A stretch of DNA of 57,774 nucleotides. Origin: DATLZB01 sp035574175. Lineage in GTDB: Bacteria; Pseudomonadota; Alphaproteobacteria; Rhizobiales; Hyphomicrobiaceae. A program made the position numbers and the translations under genes. The stretch is taken from contig DATLZB010000229.1 in the NCBI GenBank assembly GCA_035574175.1, forward strand, positions 1-57,774, read 5' to 3'. Position 1 is the stretch's first letter. Each line of letters begins with the position of its first letter. The notes under the pieces were generated by a model. That model had not been told where the DNA came from. It was given only the letters and a program-made list of their open reading frames with translations, and made no database searches. Below are positions 50,637-57,774 of the stretch, one piece after another.

Positions 50637-52079
50637 ATGTCGACGGACAAGGGCCAGCGCGACCGCGTAGCATTCGTGGTGGGAATCGCAGACTACAAGG
50701 GCGCCAAAGCGCTCAAGAACGCGGTCAACGACGCACGCGCGGTCGGCCGCGCGCTCGAAAGGCTCGGGTTTGCCGTCATGGGCGGCACGGGCGGTCACGG
50801 CGAGAACCTGGCGCGAGCGGCCGCCTACGAGAACTTCGAAGCGTTCTGCAACGCCATCAAGCCCGGCGGCGTCGCGCTCATCTACTATGCAGGACACGGG
50901 CTTCAGATCGACGACCAGAACTACCTGGTGCCGGTCGATGCGCGGCTCGACGGCGACAATCCCCTTGCCGAGCTGGTGCCGCTCAGGCCGATGATCGAAC
51001 GCGCGGCGCGGGCGGCGGGAAGCGCGGGGGTGGTGCTCGCATTTCTCGATTCCTGCCGCGAGGATCCATTTTCACCCGACCAGATCCGCAGACTAGCGCA
51101 GAGCGCGCGCTCGATCGACCCGGTGCGCACCGCCGACCACCCCTATTCGATCGTCAACCACGGCTTCGCCACCATGAAAATGCGTCCAGGCGAAGGGGCG
51201 GCGCGCAGCTTCATCTCCTTCGCCACGGCGCCCGGCGACTTCGCCTACGACGGTTCCGGAGACCACAGTCCGTTCACGGCGGCCCTGCTCGACCACATCG
51301 GCACGCGCGGACTGGCGCTCGACGACTTCATCGACCGGGTCGGCATGGACGTGTGGGACCGCGCCGAGCGCGAGGGGTGGGTGCAGGACCCCTGGTACGA
51401 GACGAACCTCAAACGCGCCTTCTACTTCAACCCCCGTACCCTGCGCCCGATCCGCGATCTGGCTCTGCTCGGCGTGGCGGCGGGGCTCATCACCTGCGCT
51501 CTGCTGATCGGTAAGGATGCGCAGGTGGGCGATCCCGCCAAGGCGCCGTGGTTGTGGGGTCTCGGCCTGCCGTTCGGACTGGTGGTCGGCTACGGCGCGC
51601 TGCGCTGGGGCAGCGGTCGTTGGCTGCATGCCATGTTCGCCGTGATCTGCACCATGGCCGCCTTCGCGCTCGCGCTCTCGATCATGCAAACGCCGGTGGC
51701 CCGCGGCGAGGGTCAGCCGGCCAATGCCGCGGAGCTGTCGCGTCTCGCGCGGTTCTTTCACGACCCCAGTCTCGTCGGCATCAGCCTGCTCGCTCTGCTG
51801 GCAGGCGTTACCGCGACGGTCGGAACGGCGCTCGGCTGCAAGCCACAGCTCGGAAGCTTCCGCGGCTTCAGCGCCACCACCGGAGCGCTGTGCATCGGTT
51901 TGCTGCTCGGCATCGTGTTCCTCGGCTTCGTTGCGCTCAAGGGCGTGGCCGGCATACCCGACAACGTGTTGCTCATCGGGCTCGGCACCCTCTGGTTCGC
52001 CGCGTTCGGAGCCCAGCTCGGCTTCATCTACGCGCTCTACGTCGCCGAGCATCGCCGCTTCTCGACGCGCAAGCGGTGA
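50637..52079 (+). CDS. caspase-like C14 peptidase with C-terminal membrane domain
   Basis: A 480-residue protein. The N-terminal peptidase domain (about 8-265) is of the caspase/metacaspase p20 type with the catalytic dyad H87 (IYYAGHG) and C140 (FLDSCREDPF). The second half (about 275-470) has around six hydrophobic helices, so the protease is probably tethered to the inner membrane facing the cytoplasm. Targets of such bacterial caspase homologues are mostly unknown. A second clan CD peptidase gene follows 292 bases later. Confidence 0.9.
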   Translation: MSTDKGQRDRVAFVVGIADYKGAKALKNAVNDARAVGRALERLGFAVMGGTGGHGENLARAAAYENFEAFCNAIKPGGVALIYYAGHGLQIDDQNYLVPVDARLDGDNPLAELVPLRPMIERAARAAGSAGVVLAFLDSCREDPFSPDQIRRLAQSARSIDPVRTADHPYSIVNHGFATMKMRPGEGAARSFISFATAPGDFAYDGSGDHSPFTAALLDHIGTRGLALDDFIDRVGMDVWDRAEREGWVQDPWYETNLKRAFYFNPRTLRPIRDLALLGVAAGLITCALLIGKDAQVGDPAKAPWLWGLGLPFGLVVGYGALRWGSGRWLHAMFAVICTMAAFALALSIMQTPVARGEGQPANAAELSRLARFFHDPSLVGISLLALLAGVTATVGTALGCKPQLGSFRGFSATTGALCIGLLLGIVFLGFVALKGVAGIPDNVLLIGLGTLWFAAFGAQLGFIYALYVAEHRRFSTRKR

Positions 52080-52371
52080 CTGGGCAGAGCGTGGGCAGGA
52101 GCACCATGGCGGCCGAGCCCGGAGGCATCGTGCCGGCTTTCTTTGCGCAGGCTTTCGCGGCGCTCTATACCTTTGCCCTGCCGCGGACCGGCGCAGGGGG
52201 CCGCGCAGGGGCAGGGGAAGGTCAACACGCTGGGAGCCCCAAAGGCGTCGGGAAGCTTGGTGGCGGGGAGGAGGAGCTGGAGCGTCGAGGCCTGCCGATC
52301 ACCGGCCGTAATGGCGCTCGCCTGGGCAGCGGCCGGAGCATTGCACCTCAGCAGGAACAGTGGAGGGTCAC
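52080..52371. other. 292-base gap between the two clan CD peptidase genes
   Basis: An ATG at about 52107 follows a GGAG motif and opens a short frame (MAAEPGGIVPAFF), but it soon turns to low-complexity Gly/Arg sequence and runs antisense-like into the next gene. I do not call a gene. It may hold the start region of the clostripain-like gene. Confidence 0.45.
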
Positions 52372-53610
52372 GTGGATTCGCTGCAGCCGTTCGCCGTCCG
52401 CAAGCCGGAGGCAGAGTTCGTCATTATCGAGATGTTCGGCGGGGACAACAACCTGAGCCCGTTCGTCACCGAGGATCTGAAGGAGATGGCGGCCGGCATC
52501 GGCGACGGTTTCGCGGTCATCGGACTGGCAGACCTCGCCAACAGCCCCGGCGCCGTGGTCGAGGTGATCCCGGGCGGCGGGCCCCAGGTGATCGAACAGA
52601 CCGGCGAGATCGACACCGGCGATCCCGAGGTGCTCAAGCGATTCGTCGCCCGCGCGCTCGTCACCTATCCCAACGCCCGCAAGGCCATCGGTTTCTGGGA
52701 CCACGGTACCGGCGTGTTCGACGAAACGGACAACAGCGAAAAGCTGTTGACGCGGCGCGCGCACTCGGTGGCGCGCGAGGAGCGCAGCCGTTCGTTCCCC
52801 GCCCGCCGCCTGTTCTTTCCCAAGGCGAAACTCAAGCGCGAGCCGGCGGTGCGCGCCATGCTGCACGACGACACCAACGGCGGCGTGCTCACCAACCTGG
52901 AGGCCGGCCGCATGCTCGCTGCCGCCTTCAAGGCGGCCGGGCACAACGGCAAGGTCGATCTGTTGTTCTCGGACACCTGCCTGAACGGCATGATCGAGGT
53001 CGCCGAAGAGCTCGGTACGTTTGCCCACTGCGTTGTCGCATCGGCCGATCTGGTGCCCGGCGACGGCTGGGACTACAAGGGCTGGCTCAGCCTGCTCGCA
53101 CAGCGTCCACCCGCCACGCCGGCCGACTGGGCGGCCTGCGCGGTCAGGGCATTCAAGTCGGGATACGAGCCCTATCCCGCCAAGCACCCGTGCACACTCG
53201 GCGCCTTCCGCACAGACCAGCAGATCACCGCTGCCTTCGCCGAACTTGTCAGAGCCGTCAGGAGCGGCGGACATGAGAATTTCTTCCTGATGGATCATGC
53301 GCGGGCGCGCAGTCAGGACTATGCCCGGCGCGATGCCTACGATCTCAGAGACTTCGCCGTGCAGGTCGAGCAGGTGTTCGGGCAATCCGGAAAGCCGGAG
53401 GTCGCGGCGGCGGCGCGCGAGTTGACGGTCGCGTTCGATGCGGCGCGAGTGGAATGCTGTGCGCTGGGGCCGACGGTGGCGCGATCCACCGGATTGGCGT
53501 TCTGGTTTCCAAGTTCGCGCTCGGCCCTAAGCCGCGACATGCGCACCTATGAGCGGCTGGCCTTCAGCGGGCGCTCGGGCTGGGGGGATTTCCTCAAGGA
53601 ATTCCGTTGA
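52372..53610 (+). CDS. clostripain-like C11 cysteine peptidase
   Basis: A 412-residue protein without signal peptide or membrane segment. The N-terminal strand MFGGDNNLS is the C11 signature (normally Y-x-D-G-D-N-N-L). The dyad is H111 (GFWDHGTG) and C203 (LFSDTCLNGMIEVA), both in C11 context. C11 enzymes usually cut after basic residues and self-activate. I start at GTG 52372, with GGAGG five bases upstream; GTG 52360 is the alternative. It follows the caspase-like gene on the same strand. Confidence 0.87.
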   Translation: MDSLQPFAVRKPEAEFVIIEMFGGDNNLSPFVTEDLKEMAAGIGDGFAVIGLADLANSPGAVVEVIPGGGPQVIEQTGEIDTGDPEVLKRFVARALVTYPNARKAIGFWDHGTGVFDETDNSEKLLTRRAHSVAREERSRSFPARRLFFPKAKLKREPAVRAMLHDDTNGGVLTNLEAGRMLAAAFKAAGHNGKVDLLFSDTCLNGMIEVAEELGTFAHCVVASADLVPGDGWDYKGWLSLLAQRPPATPADWAACAVRAFKSGYEPYPAKHPCTLGAFRTDQQITAAFAELVRAVRSGGHENFFLMDHARARSQDYARRDAYDLRDFAVQVEQVFGQSGKPEVAAAARELTVAFDAARVECCALGPTVARSTGLAFWFPSSRSALSRDMRTYERLAFSGRSGWGDFLKEFR

Positions 53611-53722
53611 TTGGAGCTTCGGCCCGGTCCAGGTCCCCGCCAGGTGTCCCGGGCGGAACAGCGCGGCGCAGATGAACGCGGCATGAATGCGCCGGGAGAA
53701 AACACCGGCCATGGAGACCAGC

Positions 53723-54187
53723 ATGACCCGCATCGCGCTCGCCGTCGCATCGCTATTCGCCGGCCTTGCGGCCGTCGGTCCCGCGCACGCCATCGATCTC
53801 AGCCGGCTTGCCGGATTTGATGTCGAGGAGGCAGGCATCAGCGAGTTCGCGCCCGACATTCGGAGCATGGCGCGCAATCCCGGCCGGGCGGCACGGGCCC
53901 TGCGCGAGCTCAGCGAGGAGCTCGGCGAGGAGGAGGAGCTTGCCGCGATCCGGCGACTGGTGGAGGAGGCCATCGGTGAGCCCAAGCCGAAGCCCAAGCC
54001 CATGCGCACCAAGTCGAGCGAGCCGCGCACCATGGTCGCCTCGTCCAAGGCGGTCAAGAACAGCGTCAAGGAAGTGAAGGGTGGCGAGCCGGCTGCCGTA
54101 ACGGCAGGTGAGCCATCAGGCCGCTCGGTCATCTGCACGAGGTTCGTCCCGTCCGCCAGCACGACGATCGCGGCCGACTGCGAGTAA
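53723..54187 (+). CDS. small secreted protein, function unknown
   Basis: A 154-residue exported protein with a signal peptide (about 1-24, ending GPAHA). The mature part has an acidic helical section (LRELSEELGEEEELAAIRRL), then a lysine/proline repeat (KPKPKPM) and a polar tail with a C-terminal cysteine pair (ICTRF, AADCE). GGAG lies seven bases before ATG 53723; ATG 53711 is in frame upstream. It follows the C11 gene by 112 bases on the same strand and could be co-expressed. No family recognised. Confidence 0.7.
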   Translation: MTRIALAVASLFAGLAAVGPAHAIDLSRLAGFDVEEAGISEFAPDIRSMARNPGRAARALRELSEELGEEEELAAIRRLVEEAIGEPKPKPKPMRTKSSEPRTMVASSKAVKNSVKEVKGGEPAAVTAGEPSGRSVICTRFVPSASTTIAADCE

Positions 54188-54287
54188 CCTTTAGCGGTCG
54201 GCGTCCGAGCGCGAGGAAGCCACTTGCCAATCCACTGCCGGCCTGTTCCCCTGGGGCATCAGCAACGCCCCGGACAGGCCGGCAGCC

Positions 54288-55628
54288 ATGCCATCAACGG
54301 TGTTCGATTCAGCAATCTTTCGCGACCAGTTCGGCACGCCGGCCATGCGCGCCGTGTTCGCCGACGACAGCTTCGTTGCCAAGGCCACGGCCATCGAGGT
54401 GGCGCTGGCAAAGGTGCAGGGAAGGCTCGGCATCATACCGGCCGATGCGGCCGGCGAGATCGCCGCCAAGGCGCGGCCCGAGGCGATCGATCTTGCCAGA
54501 CTCAAGGCAGAGACCGACAACGTCGGCTATCCGGTCGTGGGGCTCGTGCATCAGCTCGCCGAGCAGTGCGGGGAAGCCGGGCGCTACCTGCATTGGGGCG
54601 CGACCACGCAAGACATCATCGATACGGCAACCGTGCTGCAAGTGAGGGAAGCCTTCGGCCTCATCGCTGCCGACCTGGCGGCAATCGATGCGGCGGTCAG
54701 CGGGCTTGCCGCCAAGCACCGAACCACAGTGATGGCGGGACGGACGCACTTGCAGCATGCGCTGCCCATCACCTTCGGCCACAAGGCCGCGGTGTGGCTC
54801 GCCATGGTCCGCCGGCATCAGGAGCGACTTGAGCAACTCAAACCGCGCGTGCTGGTCGGGCAATTCGCGGGCGCGGCCGGCACGCTCGCCTCGCTCGGCA
54901 GCCGGGGGCTTGAGGTGCACGATGCGCTGATGGACGAACTCGGATTGGGGCGGCCCGCGATGGCTTGGCACGCGGCGCGCGACGGCTTTGCCGAGGCGGT
55001 CGGCTGGCTCGGCCTCGTAACGGCGAGCTTGGCAAAGATCGCCACCGATGTGATGCTGCTGATGCAGAGCGAGGTCGGGGAGGCGTTCGAGCCGTTCGCT
55101 GCCGGGCGGGGCGGCTCCAGCACCATGCCGCAGAAGCGCAACCCGATCAGCTCCGAGCTCATCATCGCGCTCGCCAAGGTGGTTCGCCAGCAGGCGGGTC
55201 CCATGCTCGATGCCATGGTCGCCGACCACGAGCGAGCGACGGGACCCTGGCAGATCGAATGGGTGGCGTTGCCGCAGGCCTTCATCGCAAGCGCCGGGGC
55301 GCTCGGGCAAGCGCGGTTCATGCTGTCGGGCCTCGTCGTCGAGCCGGAGCGCATGCGGCGCAACCTCGACATCACCGGCGGACTGATCGTCGCCGAGGCG
55401 GTGATGATGGCGCTCGCCAAGCACATCGGGCGGGGGGCAGCGCACGATGCGGTCTATGCCGCCTGCCGACAGGCCGCGGCGAAGGGCACCCCGCTCCTGG
55501 AGGAGCTTGCCGGGATGGAGGAAGTGACCCGCCACGTCGACCGCGCGGCGCTCGAGCGTCTGGTCGATCCGCAGAACTACCTGGGCGTGGCGCCGCTGAT
55601 GATCGACCGCATGCTTGGGCGGGCATGA
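54288..55628 (+). CDS. pcaB: 3-carboxy-cis,cis-muconate cycloisomerase-type fumarase-superfamily enzyme
   Basis: A 446-residue enzyme of the fumarase/aspartase superfamily. Motifs: HWGATTQDIIDTA, AGRTHLQHALPITFG and the signature loop GRGGSSTMPQKRNP (about 266-279). Overall sequence is closest to PcaB, which cyclises 3-carboxymuconate to carboxymuconolactone in the protocatechuate branch of the beta-ketoadipate pathway. No other pca genes are visible, and adenylosuccinate lyase relatives share these motifs, so the exact reaction needs caution. Confidence 0.82.
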   Translation: MPSTVFDSAIFRDQFGTPAMRAVFADDSFVAKATAIEVALAKVQGRLGIIPADAAGEIAAKARPEAIDLARLKAETDNVGYPVVGLVHQLAEQCGEAGRYLHWGATTQDIIDTATVLQVREAFGLIAADLAAIDAAVSGLAAKHRTTVMAGRTHLQHALPITFGHKAAVWLAMVRRHQERLEQLKPRVLVGQFAGAAGTLASLGSRGLEVHDALMDELGLGRPAMAWHAARDGFAEAVGWLGLVTASLAKIATDVMLLMQSEVGEAFEPFAAGRGGSSTMPQKRNPISSELIIALAKVVRQQAGPMLDAMVADHERATGPWQIEWVALPQAFIASAGALGQARFMLSGLVVEPERMRRNLDITGGLIVAEAVMMALAKHIGRGAAHDAVYAACRQAAAKGTPLLEELAGMEEVTRHVDRAALERLVDPQNYLGVAPLMIDRMLGRA

Positions 55629-55638
55629 GCCCGGGCCG

Positions 55639-56415
55639 TCACTGGTCGACGTCCTCCTCCTCGATGGGCGGTTCCGGACCGTAGTCGACCTTAACCAGGT
55701 AGAGTCCGGCGGCGGGCGCAACCGGCCCGCACGCGGCGCGGTCGCGGACGTGAAGGGCCCGCTCAAGATCGCCGGCCGTCCACTTGCCCTCGCCAATCAG
55801 CTTCAGGCTGCCGACCATGGAGCGCACCTGGTGGTGCAGGAAGGACCGCGCCGAGGCGCGAATCAGCAGCTGGCTTCCCTCCCGCGTGACGGTGAGTGCA
55901 TCGAGGGTGCGCAGGGGCGACTTCGCCTGACAGGCAGCGGCGCGGAAGGTGGTGAAGTCGTGGCGCCCGGTGAGGAGCTGGGCTGCCTTGTGCATGGCCT
56001 CGCCGTCGAGCTCGATCGGCAGCCACCACACCCGGTTGCGTTCGAGCGCCGGCGGCGCGCGGCGGCAGAGGATACGGTAGAGGTAGTGCCTGGCGGTGGC
56101 GCTGAAGCGCGCGTCGAACGAGGCGGGCACGACGGAGCAGTCGAGCACGGCCAGCGGCCAGTTGCGAACAAAGAAGTTCAGCGCTTCGCGGACTCGGAAC
56201 GGGTCCCAGGCGCGGCGCAGGTCGAAATGGGCGACCTGGCCCAGCGCATGAACGCCGGCGTCAGTGCGTCCCGCGCCGCGAACCGCGACGCTCTCGCCAG
56301 AGAAGCGCTCAATGGCTTTGGCCAGTTCGCCTTGCACGGAAGCGCCCGTCGGCTGGATCTGCCAACCGACGAAGGCGGTCCCGTCGTACTCGATGTCGAT
56401 GCGGTAGCGCGGCAT
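55639..56415 (-). CDS. truA: tRNA pseudouridine(38-40) synthase TruA
   Basis: A 258-residue enzyme that makes pseudouridine at positions 38-40 of tRNA anticodon arms. It begins MPRYRIDIEYDGTAFVGWQ and the catalytic Asp lies in GAGRTDAGVHALGQVAHFD, the TruA hallmark. A C-terminal FLHHQVRSMVGSL motif is also typical. ATG 56415 gives the standard start; a frame extension of two codons exists. It is on the same strand as fmt, with one small gene between, matching the common fmt-truA order of Alphaproteobacteria. Confidence 0.97.
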   Translation of the reverse strand: MPRYRIDIEYDGTAFVGWQIQPTGASVQGELAKAIERFSGESVAVRGAGRTDAGVHALGQVAHFDLRRAWDPFRVREALNFFVRNWPLAVLDCSVVPASFDARFSATARHYLYRILCRRAPPALERNRVWWLPIELDGEAMHKAAQLLTGRHDFTTFRAAACQAKSPLRTLDALTVTREGSQLLIRASARSFLHHQVRSMVGSLKLIGEGKWTAGDLERALHVRDRAACGPVAPAAGLYLVKVDYGPEPPIEEEDVDQ

Positions 56416-56503
56416 GCTCACCAGCCGGGCAAGGCGCGGCAGAACCGAGCGGTCGCTCTCGATAGCGGCTCACTGCACCCCGCTCAAGTGCGGCGGTCGG
56501 TGG

Positions 56504-56869
56504 CTAGGGGCGGAGGCCGCCGACCCGCTCCGTGGACGGCTTGGCATGGAAGGGCGGCGGGAAGCCGATGCCGCCCGCATAGCCCACGCCAGGATAGCGG
56601 CTGTAGTCATAATAATAGTTCTGGCTCTGCCGGTGCTCGACAACCTCGGCGAAGCTCAGGCTGAGCGGCGTCTGGTTGGGGTTGATAATGACGTGCTTGA
56701 TGGTGGGCAGCGGCCGGTAGACGCGGACGTTGTGCTCGATGGTGACGGTAGCTCCGTGATAGGGCTGGGGTTCGATGCGAGTGGTGAAGGACTCCGCCAT
56801 CGCCGCAGAGGATGCTGCAATGACCGCGGCAAACGAGACAAGGAGGCCAGTGCTGACGATGCGTGACAT
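56504..56869 (-). CDS. small secreted protein, function unknown
   Basis: A 121-residue exported protein with a signal peptide (about 1-26, ending SSAAMAES). The mature part has beta-strand character (GATVTIEHNVRVYRPLPTIK) and a Tyr-rich tail (NYYYDYSRYPGVGYAGG). GGGAG lies six bases before the ATG at 56869. No family recognised. It is inserted between fmt and truA on their strand. Confidence 0.68.
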   Translation of the reverse strand: MSRIVSTGLLVSFAAVIAASSAAMAESFTTRIEPQPYHGATVTIEHNVRVYRPLPTIKHVIINPNQTPLSLSFAEVVEHRQSQNYYYDYSRYPGVGYAGGIGFPPPFHAKPSTERVGGLRP

Positions 56870-57014
56870 GCTCAACTCCCGAACGTGACAAGCGGATCAG
56901 GCGCAAGTCTATTCGTGGCGCCGGAGCGACCCGCACGATTTTGGCGGTAACATTAACCCGACAGTCAGGGCGGCATTCAACGACGCGTTCGGGGCCGCAA
57001 TGGGGCCGCGTGCC

Positions 57015-57774
57015 CTAAAGGCGCGTGCCGGGGGAAATGCGGAAACCGCGCAGCAGCTCGGCGGCGTCCATCGGTCGTCTTCCGGCACGCTGGAGCAGGA
57101 GAAGGCGCACGGCGCCTTGCAAGCAGGCGACGGTGAGCTGCTCGTCCAGCACTTCCCCGGGCGCGCCGCGCCCGGCGGCAAGAGCGGAGCGCAGCACCTT
57201 GATCCGTTCGCGCCTTGACGGAGGACCGACCTCGATCCATGCACCGGGTTGCGGCGAAAGAGCCCGAATGTGGTTGTGCACCTCCCGGGCGGGGCGGGAG
57301 AAGTCGATGCGCGTCTCGGCATTGTCGATCTTGCGGGCATAGGTTGCGCCTTCGCACGGCTGCGGGGTGCAATCGAGACTGCCACGCTCCAAGGCGGAGA
57401 GCGCACGCAGCATGAGGCCGGCGCCGCGGCGCGCCATGTCGGCGGCAAGCTCGCCCGCCGTCGTGTCCGGACCAATGGCAAGCCGCTCCTCAAGGCAAAC
57501 CGGACCGCTGTCGAGGCCGGCCGTCATGCGCATGACCGTCACTGCAGTCTCGGTGTCGCCGGCCATGATGGCGCGCTCGATCGGTGCTGCCCCACGCCAG
57601 CGGGGCAGGGCGGAGGCGTGCAGGTTGAGGCAGCCCAACGGCGGAGCGGCAAGGACCGGCTCTGGCAGGATCAGGCCATATGCGACGACGACGCCAACGT
57701 CGGCGGCGTGGCCGCGGAACGTTTCGATTGATCCAGGGTCCTTGAGCGAGCCGGGGGTCAGCACGGGAAGATGC
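57015..57774 (-). CDS. fmt: methionyl-tRNA formyltransferase, C-terminal part
   Basis: The gene enters from the right edge; about 252 codons are visible. The catalytic core shows LPVLTPGSLKDP, the VVVAYGLILP segment, the LNLHASALPRWRGAAPIERA motif (with the catalytic Asn-His pair) and MRMTAGLDSGPV. The C-terminal tRNA-binding beta domain follows (PGAWIEVG, GAPGEVLDEQ). It formylates initiator Met-tRNA. The 5' third, with the formyl-folate-binding start, is outside the window. Confidence 0.96.
   Translation of the reverse strand, partial: HLPVLTPGSLKDPGSIETFRGHAADVGVVVAYGLILPEPVLAAPPLGCLNLHASALPRWRGAAPIERAIMAGDTETAVTVMRMTAGLDSGPVCLEERLAIGPDTTAGELAADMARRGAGLMLRALSALERGSLDCTPQPCEGATYARKIDNAETRIDFSRPAREVHNHIRALSPQPGAWIEVGPPSRRERIKVLRSALAAGRGAPGEVLDEQLTVACLQGAVRLLLLQRAGRRPMDAAELLRGFRISPGTRL

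Noticed and set aside
54309..55796. 495-codon open frame on the minus strand
   Set aside because: It is a shadow of the pcaB-type gene, whose fumarase-superfamily signature is on the plus strand.
1..57774. tRNA, rRNA, CRISPR array, insertion sequence or prophage
   Set aside because: No cloverleaf-like gene, direct-repeat array, transposase, integrase or phage protein was seen anywhere in the window.

Overview
The window is a GC-rich, densely packed alphaproteobacterial chromosome segment. It most likely comes from a member of the Hyphomicrobiales (Rhizobiales). The evidence is a flagellar gene set with rhizobial-only parts: FtcR/Rem-type regulator, FlaF, FlbT, MotC, MotE, a DUF1217 protein, a short FlgD, and a FlgJ without muramidase domain. 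No tRNA, rRNA, CRISPR array, insertion sequence or phage gene was seen. Genus cannot be fixed from the sequence alone.

Region 1 (1-3.8 kb) holds the end of a YgjP-like metallopeptidase, a small membrane protein, an isochorismatase-fold hydrolase with Gly at the nucleophile position, an acyl-CoA dehydrogenase-like monooxygenase and a Crp/Fnr regulator. The gap between the Crp/Fnr gene and ftcR carries an FNR/FixK-type palindrome.

Region 2 (3.8-38.2 kb) is one near-complete flagellar locus. It contains: ftcR; a hook/export run (flgE-flgK-flgL-flaF-flbT-flgD-fliQ-flhA-fliR-fliJ-flgJ-flgN-fliL-like); a leftward unit (DUF1217-flgF-fliI); a divergent long operon (motA-fliM-fliN-fliG-flhB-unknown-flgB-flgC-fliE-flgG-flgA-flgI-motE-flgH-fliL-fliP); two tandem flagellin genes, each with its own hairpin terminator; and fliF-fliH-motB-motC-fliK-slt. 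Four-base overlaps imply strong translational coupling. No chemotaxis genes are present.

Region 3 (38.3-47.5 kb) starts with small hypotheticals, a J-domain-like protein and a YbaK-type deacylase. It continues with a candidate signalling island: ECF sigma factor, membrane anti-sigma factor and secreted subtilase in one leftward operon. Facing it rightward are a small secreted Gly/Tyr-rich protein, a class III adenylate cyclase and a cyclic-nucleotide-binding patatin phospholipase. Three near-identical ECF-type promoters precede the sigma gene, the small secreted gene and the cyclase gene, so the island looks like one regulon. A small membrane protein and dodecin follow.

Region 4 (47.6-57.8 kb) holds a two-subunit molybdenum hydroxylase, two adjacent clan CD cysteine peptidases (caspase-like C14 with membrane segments, then clostripain-like C11), a small secreted protein, a PcaB-type fumarase-superfamily enzyme, truA, a small secreted protein and the 3' part of fmt.
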